From Actinomycetota bacterium (lineage in GTDB: Bacteria; Actinomycetota; Thermoleophilia; Solirubrobacterales; 70-9), in contig JAFDWO010000028.1 of the NCBI GenBank assembly GCA_018268415.1, forward strand, positions 1-48,698: DNA of 48,698 nt. The letters run 5' to 3'. Under the pieces are notes generated by a model. That model saw only the letters and a program-made list of their open reading frames with translations. It was not told the origin of the DNA and made no database searches. This document shows, in pieces, positions 1-7,685 of the stretch. A program made the translations under genes and the position numbers. Position 1 is the first letter of the stretch; each line of letters begins with the position of its first letter.

Positions 1-17
1 CGCAGGGGAAAGGGATG

Positions 18-69
18 CGGCCGTCTCGTCCACGGCCCTGGCAGGCTGTGGCCGTGGCCGAGACGGCCG
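18..69. repeat. Long inverted repeat (hairpin) with a 12-nt loop
   Basis: The arms 18-28 and 59-69 are perfect complements. After one unpaired base on each side the inner arms 30-37 and 50-57 pair again. The loop 38-49 reads CTGGCAGGCTGT. This loop is the exact reverse complement of the loop of the hairpin at 605-664, although the stems differ in sequence. Its function is unknown; it could be a transcription terminator, or a structured element recognised through its loop. Confidence 0.75.
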
Positions 70-152
70 GGGGTGCGGGGAGCGGGCGGGGGAAGCACGG
101 AAGGCCCCCGCGGGAGGATGCGGGCGAGTGAGGCGGATCCCTCACGGGTCTC

Positions 153-239
153 CCACGGATCCCCCCGATCCCGGCGTCCGGGGGCCGGAAGGTGCCACGG
201 ATCCCCCCCCCGATCCCGGCCCCGGGGGGCCGGAGAGTG
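153..239. repeat. Imperfect tandem duplication, unit about 43 bp
   Basis: Copy 1 (153-194) and copy 2 (195-239) both begin CCACGGATCCCCCC, continue with GATCCCGG and end with GGCCGGA followed by a GTG-containing tail. Copy 2 has a longer C-run. This looks like a replication-slippage or duplication product in noncoding DNA. Confidence 0.7.
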
Positions 240-337
240 CGACCGTTCCGTCACGGGACCGTCACCGAAGAGGGACCTTGTCACGGAGACGTAGGGAACG
301 CCACGCTCCCTTCAGTGTTGTCCAACGCTCACGGACA

Positions 338-383
338 CGTTCCGTACTTTGACCCTGCCATGGCAGGGTCAAAGTACGGAACG
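338..383. repeat. Perfect 46-bp palindrome
   Basis: Bases 338-360 are the exact reverse complement of 361-383, with no spacer. The centre reads CTGCCATGGCAG. Such a perfect cruciform-capable palindrome is rare in bacterial DNA by chance. It shares a central ATG with the hairpins at 779-823, 23042-23087 and 37561-37606, while the arms differ. It may act as a terminator or as a dispersed intergenic palindrome; no gene abuts it. Confidence 0.85.
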
Positions 384-604
384 CGTTCCCGGGCCCTCTT
401 CTCCGGCCCGGAAAGGGACCGAAGGTTGCGGAAAGGGTGACGTTACCGGCGTCTTCGTGACCGATCGGGGCGGGGTGTGGCCCCTCCCGCACGGACCCGT
501 CACGGAAGTCCGACCTCCCCAGTCCCTGTGTCGTCTTTTTCACGACCTTCCCCCGTCCCTGCGTCTTCCCCTGTCCCTGTGCCCGTCTTCCCCACGACCC
601 CTCC

Positions 605-664
605 CGTCCCGGGCGCCTCATGGCGCTCACAGCCTGCCAGGAGCGCCGTGAGGCGCCCGGGACG
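605..664. repeat. Long hairpin whose loop complements that of hairpin 18-69
   Basis: The outer arms 605-620 and 649-664 pair perfectly, one T/G mismatch follows, and the inner arms 622-628 and 641-647 pair. The loop 629-640 is ACAGCCTGCCAG, the full reverse complement of the loop at 38-49. Read on the minus strand, the two elements therefore have the same loop on different stems. Confidence 0.8.
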
Positions 665-778
665 CAACTCGGACGGGTGTGGGGGTCGGGGTCGGGCCGC
701 CACGCGCCTCCCGCGCCGCGACCCGGACGGCCGCGGGGGCCACAAACCACACCCGTCCCTTCCTCGACGGCCCCGCCT

Positions 779-823
779 TCCGCTGTTCCTTATGCGCCTA
801 TGAGGCGCATAAGGAACAGCGGA
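779..823. repeat. Hairpin with 21-bp perfect arms and ATG loop
   Basis: Bases 779-799 are the reverse complement of 803-823, and the 3-nt spacer is ATG (800-802). The arms contain the relatively AT-rich string TGTTCCTTATGCGCC, which stands out from its surroundings. The sequence could form a strong stem in RNA or a cruciform in DNA. No adjacent coding sequence explains it. Confidence 0.85.
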
Positions 824-981
824 GCGATCCCGGGGATGCGCGGCGGCCCGGGGCCGCGCGCATCTCGGACGGTCGGGGTGACCGGGTCGCGCCGCACCTC
901 GGACGGCCGCAAAGGCCAGGCCCGTCCCGCCCCTCGGCCGGCCACCCCGGCCGGAATCGCACCGCACCGCACCCCGCGGCG

Positions 982-1051
982 CAACCCGGACGGCCACTTC
1001 GGCCTCGAACCCCCACCAACCCGGACGGCCACTTCGGCCTCGAACCCCCAC
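982..1051. repeat. Perfect 35-bp tandem direct repeat, two copies
   Basis: Bases 982-1016 and 1017-1051 are identical (unit begins CAACCCGGACGGCCACTTC). Looser relatives of the CGGACGGCC core lie upstream at about 724, 866 and 900, so the array may be an eroded longer repeat. There is no spacer between the units, so this is not CRISPR. Confidence 0.85.
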
Positions 1052-1072
1052 CGTCCCGGTGTCCCACCGTCC

Positions 1073-1114
1073 CGGTCGTCCTAACGTCCGGTAGCCGGGC
1101 CAAAAGGGCGACCG
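1073..1114. terminator. Probable terminator of the MFS gene; dispersed element
   Basis: The outer arms CGGTCG (1073-1078) and CGACCG (1109-1114) enclose an inner CCGG/CCGG stem. The right half (1096-1118) matches 25309-25330 with one substitution and one single-base indel, so the same element lies at two gene ends in this window. It is downstream of the MFS gene that ends at 1215 on the minus strand, which suggests a factor-independent terminator without a T-run. Confidence 0.45.
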
Positions 1115-1214
1115 CGGGAGTTGGGACCGGGACGCACTTCGGCCGGCGGCACCGCTCCGAATAGCACCCGCCCTCGCACCGCCCCGCCCGACCACCTACT
1201 TCACTGGCCGCACC

Positions 1215-2726
1215 TCACTGTCCCGCCCGCACCTCGGCCTCCCCGTCGATCAGGCCGGCGCTTGCCAGCTCGGCGTCGTCGCGCCAGGTCGCGAGCTCCT
1301 GTGCGTCGGCCGGGTGCGTCGCCCGTGCCTCGCGCGGGGCCAGGAGCACCGCGACCAGGGTCGCGAAGACGGCGATCCCGGCGCCGGCCCAGAGGGAGGT
1401 CGTGTAGCCGTCCACCCCTGGGAAGCTCGACCCGGCCACCGCGTGGGAGGCGAGGATCGAGGCGACCAGGGCGCTGCCGGCGGAGAAGCCGATCGAGCGG
1501 ACCACCTGGTAGAAGCCCATCGCGCTGCCCAGCTCCCGCTGCGGGACGGAGCGGGAGATCAGGCCCGGGATCGCGGCGAAGGTGAAGCCGAAGCCGATGC
1601 CGAGCAGGGCCATCATCACGCACGCCTGCCAGAGGGCGCCGTGGACGAGGGCGAAGAAGACGCCGGCCGCGGTGATCGCCAGGCCGCCGATGCCGAGCGC
1701 CGCCCGGAAGCCGGAGCGGCGCAGCGTGGCGGTCATCAGGCGGCTGCCGAGGAGGCTGGTGATCGAGAACGGCACCAGGCAGAGGCCCGCGATCAGGGTC
1801 GAGGCGCCGAAGCCGAAGCCCTCCGCGCTCGGCGTCTGGACGAACTCGGTGATGACGGTGAGGAACATGTACATCGCGACGCCGAGGAGGCCTGCCGAGA
1901 CATCGGCGCCGAGGACGGCGCGGTGGCGGAGCTGGGTGAGGTCGACGAGCGGTTCGGGGATGCGCAGCTGGTGTCGGATCCAGAGCATCAGGGTGACCGC
2001 GGCGACGGCGAAGCAGCCGACGGTCGCGGCCGAGGTCCAGCCCCATTCGTGCCCCTGGCCGATGCCGACCATCAGCGCGACCACCGCGATGCTGCCGAGC
2101 GCGGCGCCGGCGACGTCGAGGTTGACTGCGGGCCCATCGCGGTTCGACGGGATCTCCAGGTAGGCGGCGACCAGCGCGGCGGCGCTCAGGATCGCGCCGA
2201 AGAAGAAGGCGGCGTGGAGGTTCAGCTGCTCCGCGATCAGGCCGCTGATCGGGTACCCGGCGCCGAGTCCGGTGGCGCCACTGACCGAGAGCAAGGCGAT
2301 GGTACGGCGGGCGTGCTCGCCCGCGAGGTGGTCGCGCGCAGCGGCCATCGCGATCGGCGCGAGCCCCAGGCCGATGCCCTGCATCACCCGCCCGACGACC
2401 AGCACCGGCAGGGAGCCGGCGAGGCCGGCGACGACGCCGCCCGCGGTGACGATCAAGAGCGCTCCCAGGATCGACCGCCGCCGGTGGCGCCCGTCGCCGA
2501 GCCGTCCGAGCACCGGCGCCGCGATCGCCCCCGCGATCAGCGCCGCCGTGAGCGACCACTGGGCGTTCGGCAGCGAGACGTCGAGGTCCTTGGCGACGTC
2601 CGGCAACAACGGCGCCCCGAGGCTGCTGATGATCGATACCACCAGCGTGATGCCGACCAGCACCGCGACGAACGGGCGGCCGACGGCATCGTCTCGGAGC
2701 GTGGAGGAGGACGGCGAGGCAGGCAC
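1215..2726 (-). CDS. MFS drug exporter, DHA2 (EmrB/QacA-like) family
   Basis: This 503-residue integral membrane protein probably uses the proton gradient to export toxic or amphipathic compounds. The sequence shows a string of hydrophobic segments consistent with the 14-helix DHA2 layout, starting with VAVLVGITLVVSIISSLG. A loop GRLGDGRHRRR near residue 75 matches MFS motif A, and a glycine-rich helix GATGLGAGYPISG near residue 150 resembles the antiporter motif C. The length is usual for DHA2. The start is GTG (2724-2726); a weak Shine-Dalgarno leaves the exact start open. Only 10 bp upstream lies a perfect palindrome (2737-2755), so a repressor probably controls it. No regulator gene is adjacent. 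The substrate cannot be deduced. Confidence 0.88.
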   Translation of the reverse strand: MPASPSSSTLRDDAVGRPFVAVLVGITLVVSIISSLGAPLLPDVAKDLDVSLPNAQWSLTAALIAGAIAAPVLGRLGDGRHRRRSILGALLIVTAGGVVAGLAGSLPVLVVGRVMQGIGLGLAPIAMAAARDHLAGEHARRTIALLSVSGATGLGAGYPISGLIAEQLNLHAAFFFGAILSAAALVAAYLEIPSNRDGPAVNLDVAGAALGSIAVVALMVGIGQGHEWGWTSAATVGCFAVAAVTLMLWIRHQLRIPEPLVDLTQLRHRAVLGADVSAGLLGVAMYMFLTVITEFVQTPSAEGFGFGASTLIAGLCLVPFSITSLLGSRLMTATLRRSGFRAALGIGGLAITAAGVFFALVHGALWQACVMMALLGIGFGFTFAAIPGLISRSVPQRELGSAMGFYQVVRSIGFSAGSALVASILASHAVAGSSFPGVDGYTTSLWAGAGIAVFATLVAVLLAPREARATHPADAQELATWRDDAELASAGLIDGEAEVRAGQ

Positions 2727-2736
2727 TCCGAACGAT

Positions 2737-2755
2737 TATATTGGAAACCAATATA
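2737..2755. promoter_or_regulatory. Palindromic operator before the MFS gene
   Basis: TATATTGG, a 3-base spacer AAA, and CCAATATA form a perfect inverted repeat in otherwise GC-rich DNA. It lies 10 bp upstream of the GTG start of the exporter. Size and spacing fit a dimeric TetR-, MarR- or PadR-type repressor site that overlaps the promoter. The cognate regulator is not in the window. Confidence 0.65.
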
Positions 2756-2812
2756 TACGCCAAGCGGGGGCTAGGAGGCCGGAATCGGGGGATCCGTGGG
2801 ACGCGCGTCGAC

Positions 2813-2835
2813 TTTCCGTTGCTGTGCAACGGAAA
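2813..2835. terminator. Hairpin downstream of the secreted-protein gene
   Basis: TTTCCGTTG (2813-2821) and CAACGGAAA (2827-2835) pair perfectly around the 5-nt loop CTGTG. It lies between the end of the minus-strand gene at 2909 and the start of the exporter at 2726. It probably ends transcription of the former, though there is no T-run. Confidence 0.45.
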
Positions 2836-2908
2836 CTAAACACGGAGCTTCTTGAGCGATGGGAAAGGCCGGGATCCGTGGCGCCCCGTGCCTTCCGGCC
2901 GCCGTCCC

Positions 2909-3328
2909 CTAGCCGCAGCTACCGGTGCTGCCGTTGGCGTAGAGGCCGACCACGTGCAGGTCGGCGAGGACGCGCTCCGGGGCCTTCTTGCGCCACTTGG
3001 AGCACAGTTCGATGCCGCCGCCCTGGATGGCGACGACGTGGAAGTGGGTCGAGCGCTTGGTCGGGCGCTTCAGCAGGGCGGCGGAGAAGCCGTCGACGGT
3101 CACGTCCGCCCAGGCGTAGTGGGGGTCGCGGGTGGAGACGCGGGCGCCGTGGAATCGGCACGACGAGCCGGGCGGGCCGTGTCCGTGGCAGGCGCGCAAT
3201 GCGGCGCGCTTGATCGCCTTGGCCTCGGGCGCGGTCGGTTGGCGGGCGGCGTCGGCCGGTCCGAGGCTCGCGGCGAGCATCGCGACGATGGTCGTCGCCC
3301 CGAGCGCTGCCTTCAGCTTCCTCCCCAT
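2909..3328 (-). CDS. Small secreted protein of unknown function
   Basis: I do not recognise the family. The product (about 139 residues) begins with a signal peptide: positively charged MGRKLK, a hydrophobic stretch ALGATTIVAMLAASLG and a likely cleavage site after ADA near residue 27. The mature part holds four cysteines (in RACHG, SSCRF, ELCSK and the C-terminal GSCG), which suggests two disulfides in an extracytoplasmic protein. The start may be ATG (3326-3328) or the GTG one codon earlier. There is no Shine-Dalgarno, but a TAAAAT hexamer (3338-3343, minus strand) sits 9 bases upstream, so the mRNA may be leaderless. That promoter would overlap the stop of the sigma-factor gene upstream. 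Confidence 0.75.
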   Translation of the reverse strand: MGRKLKAALGATTIVAMLAASLGPADAARQPTAPEAKAIKRAALRACHGHGPPGSSCRFHGARVSTRDPHYAWADVTVDGFSAALLKRPTKRSTHFHVVAIQGGGIELCSKWRKKAPERVLADLHVVGLYANGSTGSCG

Positions 3329-3340
3329 CACTACTTAATT

Positions 3341-4390
3341 TTACAGAGACGCGCCGATCACCGGATCCGCCTCCTCCAGGCGCTCCGGCAGGCCGAACGA
3401 GGCGAAGAGGTTCGGCATGAAGGGGGCGAGGAAGTTGTGGATGCCGGTGACGGTCGGGGCGCCACCGCCCGGGCCCGCCGAGATCTCCAGCAGCGTCACC
3501 GACCAGGGGAGCCAGGTGCCGGACTCGCGGTCCGGTTTGTAGCCGGCGTAGGCGGGGACGCCGTTGGCGGAGACGGGGATCAGCTTCGAGCCGCGGCAGG
3601 CGGCGCCCGGGCCGAGCATGAACGCGCCGGCGTCTGCGGGGCCGCGGACCCAGAGGGGGAGCGGGGGCATGTCGAAGACGACGTCGTAACGGAGCAGGGC
3701 GACGATGCGGTCGATGTCGTACTCGGCGAAGGCGTCGAGGTACTGCTCGAGGAGCCGCTGCTCGTCCTCGGTCGAGGGGCGGGCCGGGGCGTCGGAGTCG
3801 GCGAGGTCGAGCTCCTCGAGGGTGGCGCGGGCGCGCTGCAGGGCGCTGTTGACCGAGGCCACCGAGGTCTCCAGCACGTCGGCGACCTCCTTGGCGCTCC
3901 AGCGGAGCACCTCGCGCAGGACGAGGACGACGCGCTGGCGGGCCGGCAGGTGCTGGAGGGCGGCGACGAAGGCGAGGCGAAGGGTGTCGCGCTCGGCGGC
4001 CTGGGCCTCCGGGTCGGCGCCGGGGTCGGCGACCTGTCCGGTCGCGATCGGGAGGACCCAGGCGGTCTCCGGCAGCGGCGCGCCGACGGGGGTCTCGGCG
4101 GTGCCGGAGTCGGCGAGGTCGACCGGCCGGGCGCGGCGCTTGCGGGCGTCGATCTGGTCGAGGCAGACGTTGGTGGCGATGGTGAAGAGCCAGGACTTGA
4201 GCGCCGCGGGCTCAGCCAGGGTGTCGGAGCGCCGCCAGGCGCGCAGCAGGGTCTCCTGGGTCGCGTCCTCGGCCTCGAACCCGCTGCCGAGCATCCGGTA
4301 GCAGTAACCGGTCAGTCGCGGGCGCAGCCGCTCCATCTCGCCCTCGAGGACGAGGCTCCCGCCCGATCGCTCAGCTCCGGATCCAGCCAC
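3341..4390 (-). CDS. ECF RNA polymerase sigma factor with SnoaL-like C-terminal domain
   Basis: The product directs RNA polymerase to a dedicated promoter set. Residues about 15-90 form sigma region 2 (RLTGYCYRMLGSGFEAEDATQETLLRAWR...LKSWLFTIATNVCLD). Residues about 130-190 form region 4 (ALQHLPARQRVVLVLREVLRWSAKEVADVLETSVASVNSALQRARATL), with its helix-turn-helix. Residues about 205-340 look like a SnoaL/NTF2-fold extension, as in SigG/SigJ-like ECF groups, where the tail regulates activity in place of an anti-sigma factor. The 349-residue length fits this subgroup rather than a short ECF factor. The GTG start (4388-4390) has a strong AAGGAGGG ribosome site. No anti-sigma gene is adjacent, which agrees with self-regulation. 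The target promoters are unknown. Confidence 0.88.
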   Translation of the reverse strand: MAGSGAERSGGSLVLEGEMERLRPRLTGYCYRMLGSGFEAEDATQETLLRAWRRSDTLAEPAALKSWLFTIATNVCLDQIDARKRRARPVDLADSGTAETPVGAPLPETAWVLPIATGQVADPGADPEAQAAERDTLRLAFVAALQHLPARQRVVLVLREVLRWSAKEVADVLETSVASVNSALQRARATLEELDLADSDAPARPSTEDEQRLLEQYLDAFAEYDIDRIVALLRYDVVFDMPPLPLWVRGPADAGAFMLGPGAACRGSKLIPVSANGVPAYAGYKPDRESGTWLPWSVTLLEISAGPGGGAPTVTGIHNFLAPFMPNLFASFGLPERLEEADPVIGASL

Positions 4391-4473
4391 CGTCCCTCCT
4401 TATAACGGACCCGCCCACCCGACTCGGGCGAGCGTTGTCAATCGGCACCGACCGTCTGACCCGCAGGAGCACG

Positions 4474-4493
4474 GCTCCACGTAGGTGTGGAGC
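4474..4493. terminator. Hairpin after the aldo/keto reductase
   Basis: GCTCCAC (4474-4480) and GTGGAGC (4487-4493) pair around a 6-nt loop, immediately downstream of the minus-strand stop codon at 4495-4497. It is a probable terminator for the reductase transcript. Confidence 0.5.
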
Positions 4494-4494
4494 T

Positions 4495-5469
<975 letters not shown>

Positions 5470-5509
5470 CAGGGCTTCCCCTCCGGTGGATTGCCGACGC
5501 TGGCGCATC

Positions 5510-5540
5510 GATTCCTCATAACTGTATTAAGCTTTATCCA
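5510..5540. promoter_or_regulatory. Probable divergent promoter region, AKR/HyuA
   Basis: This AT-rich patch in the 5470-5611 spacer contains TCATAACTGTATTAAGCTTT. The minus-strand reading GTTATGAG (5515-5522) resembles the GTTATGAT element at other promoters of the window, and TATTAA may serve as a -10 hexamer for the plus-strand operon. The assignment is tentative. Confidence 0.35.
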
Positions 5541-5611
5541 ACGGCGACGGGGAACGCCGCGCAAGGAGACATAAGGGTCGGCGCAGGCTCGCCGGGACAG
5601 GAAGGAGTCAC

Positions 5612-7660
5612 ATGTCATCGCGTATCGGGGTCGACGTCGGCGGGACCTTCACCGACCTCATCTTCTTCGACGAGAAGAGCGGCAGGGTGACGGTGGGGAA
5701 GGGGCCCTCCGACCCGACCGCGGTCGACGCGGCGGTGCGCGGCGTCGTGTCCTCGACGCTGGCGCCGGAGCGCGCCGCCGAGGCCCGGTACTTCCTGCAC
5801 GGCACGACGGTCGGCCTGAATGCCCTGCTCGAGCGCCGCGGCGCCAAGGTCGGGGTGCTGACCACCGAGGGCTTCCGCGACATCCTCGAGCAGGCCCGCG
5901 AGGAGCGCCTCGACGAGCGCGGCCCGCGGGTCTGGGACCACCTCTTCCGCACCCCGCCGCCGCTGGTCGACCGGCCACTACGGGTCGGCATCCCGGAGCG
6001 CGTGCTGCCCGACGGCAGCGTCGAGAAGGAGCTCGACGCCGACGCCGTCCGCGCCGCAGCGGCGGCCTTCGCGGCGGCGGGCGTCGAATGCGTCGCGATC
6101 GTCTTCATCAACTCCCACGCCGCCGCCGACCACGAGCTGGCCGCGGAGCGGATCCTGCGCGAGGCCGGCTTCGACGGCCCGGTCTCCCTCTCCCACCAGA
6201 TCACCGGCCAGTACCGCGAGTACGAGCGCACCTCGACCACGGTCATCGACGCCTACGTGCGGCCCGCCGTCTCCGGCTACCTCGAACGGCTGGAGTCGGG
6301 CCTGAAGGAGGAGAGCGTCGACGGCGAGTGCCTGATCACCACCTCGGCGGGCGGCTGCATCGCCTTCTCCGAGGCCCGCTCGCGGCCGTTCGAGACGGTG
6401 ATGTCGGGGCCGGTCGCGGGCGCGGTCGGCTCCGGCGTGCTCTGCCGCGAGCTCGGCCTGCCGCTGGCGGTGACCGCCGACGTCGGCGGCACCAGCTTCG
6501 ACACCTGCCTCCTGGTCGACGGCCGCGCGACGCTCAAATACGAGGGCGAAGTGGTCGGCATGCCGCTGCAGACCCCGTGGGTCGACGTGCGCTCGGTCGG
6601 CGCCGGCGGCGGCTCGATCGCCTACATCGAGAACGGCCTGCTGGCGGTCGGCCCGCGTAGCGCGGGCGCCGTCCCCGGCCCGGTCGCCTACGGCCGCGGC
6701 GGCACCGAGCCGACCGTCACCGACGCCGCCGTCACCCTCGGCATGCTCGCCCGGCCGACGCTGGCGAGCGGGCTGGAGCTGGACGTCGAGGGCGCCCGCC
6801 ACTCGCTCGAGCCGCTGAGCCGGGAGCTCGGCATCGACGTCGACCAGGTCGCCGTCGGCATCCTGCGGATCGCCGGCGCGAGCATGGCGGGCGCGATCCG
6901 CGCGGTCTCGATCGAGGTCGGCGAGGACCCCCGTGACGGTGCACTGATCGCCTACGGCGGCGCCGGTCCGCTCTTCTCCTCGCTGCTCGCCCGCGAGCTG
7001 CAGATCGGCACCGTCGTCGTCCCCAACCACGCGGGCAACTTCTCCGCCTGGGGCCTGCTGGAGCAGGACATGGTGCGCTCCGCCGCCCTGACCATCGTCG
7101 AGCCGCTCGACCGGGGCGGGCTCGCCCAGGCGGAGTCGACGCTCGCCGGGCTCTTCGCCCAGCTCGACGAGCGGGCCGCGACCAAGGTCGAGGGGGAGGT
7201 GGTCAAGGAGGCCGAGTTCGACCTGCGCTTCATCGGGCAGGAGTACTCGCTCGCGCTCGGGGTCGAGCTGGAGGACGGCAGGCTCACCGAGGCGCCGGCG
7301 GCGATCGCCGAGCGCTTCGGCGCCGCCTACGAGCGCAACTACGGGCACCGCTTCGACGTCGGCGTGACGATCGTCTCGGTGCGGGCGGTCGAGCGGACGC
7401 TGCTGCCGCGTCCCTCGAGCCAGGGCTTCGAGGCCGAGGCGGGCGCCGCGCGCTCCGGCGAGAAGGCCCGCGCCTACTCCTTCGTTACCGAGGATTGGCT
7501 CGACTTCGAGGTCATCGACCGGGAGGCGCTGCGCCCGGGCGAGGAGTTCCAGGGCCCGGCGATCGTCCTCGAGCCGACCACCACCTCCTACTTCGACGTC
7601 GGCGAGCGCGGCGTCGTCCACGCGACGGGAGCCCTCGTCGTGACCACCCCGTCCGCCTGA
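5612..7660 (+). CDS. Hydantoinase/oxoprolinase family protein, HyuA-type subunit (first copy)
   Basis: The ATP-binding subunit of a two-part enzyme of the hydantoinase A/5-oxoprolinase/acetone carboxylase family. Known members use ATP to open cyclic amides or to drive carboxylation. The N-terminal phosphate loop IGVDVGGTFTD lies at residues 5-15. The HGTTVGLNALLERRGAKVGVLTTEGFRD segment is typical of the HydantA N-terminal domain. A second nucleotide-binding motif, ADVGGTSFDTCLL, is near residue 290, followed by VRSVGAGGGSIAYI. The length of 682 residues is normal. ATG 5612 has GGAAGGAG upstream. The HyuB partner follows after 25 bp. Which reaction it performs cannot be told from sequence: N-methylhydantoinase, caprolactamase-like amide hydrolase and carboxylase are all possible. 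Confidence 0.9.
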   Translation: MSSRIGVDVGGTFTDLIFFDEKSGRVTVGKGPSDPTAVDAAVRGVVSSTLAPERAAEARYFLHGTTVGLNALLERRGAKVGVLTTEGFRDILEQAREERLDERGPRVWDHLFRTPPPLVDRPLRVGIPERVLPDGSVEKELDADAVRAAAAAFAAAGVECVAIVFINSHAAADHELAAERILREAGFDGPVSLSHQITGQYREYERTSTTVIDAYVRPAVSGYLERLESGLKEESVDGECLITTSAGGCIAFSEARSRPFETVMSGPVAGAVGSGVLCRELGLPLAVTADVGGTSFDTCLLVDGRATLKYEGEVVGMPLQTPWVDVRSVGAGGGSIAYIENGLLAVGPRSAGAVPGPVAYGRGGTEPTVTDAAVTLGMLARPTLASGLELDVEGARHSLEPLSRELGIDVDQVAVGILRIAGASMAGAIRAVSIEVGEDPRDGALIAYGGAGPLFSSLLARELQIGTVVVPNHAGNFSAWGLLEQDMVRSAALTIVEPLDRGGLAQAESTLAGLFAQLDERAATKVEGEVVKEAEFDLRFIGQEYSLALGVELEDGRLTEAPAAIAERFGAAYERNYGHRFDVGVTIVSVRAVERTLLPRPSSQGFEAEAGAARSGEKARAYSFVTEDWLDFEVIDREALRPGEEFQGPAIVLEPTTTSYFDVGERGVVHATGALVVTTPSA

Positions 7661-7685
7661 CGTCCGCCACCGCGAGGAGAAGACG

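Larger units (their letters stand above)
1..1214. other. GC-rich repeat region without a convincing gene
   Basis: I see no protein family in any of the overlapping open frames here. The frames are of the kind that random GC-rich DNA produces, and they run through inverted and tandem repeats. What the stretch holds is structure: a long hairpin at 18-69, an imperfect tandem duplication at 153-239, a perfect 46-bp palindrome at 338-383, a pyrimidine-rich strand at about 510-610, a hairpin at 605-664, a hairpin with 21-bp arms at 779-823, a perfect 35-bp tandem repeat at 982-1051, and a terminator-like element at 1073-1114. The short string CGGACGG recurs several times between 670 and 1030. The gene left of the window edge is unknown. 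Confidence 0.7.

Noticed and set aside
18-823. Terminal inverted repeats of an insertion sequence
   Set aside because: The arms of each hairpin are close together and no transposase gene lies between or near them; no target-site duplication is seen.
982-1051. CRISPR array
   Set aside because: The two repeat units are directly adjacent with no spacer, there are only two, and no cas gene is present.
500-1195. A long minus-strand open frame (about 230 codons) in the left region
   Set aside because: It is rich in Gly, Arg and Pro, runs through hairpins and tandem repeats, shows no domain, and overlaps several equally open frames; GC-rich DNA gives such frames by chance.
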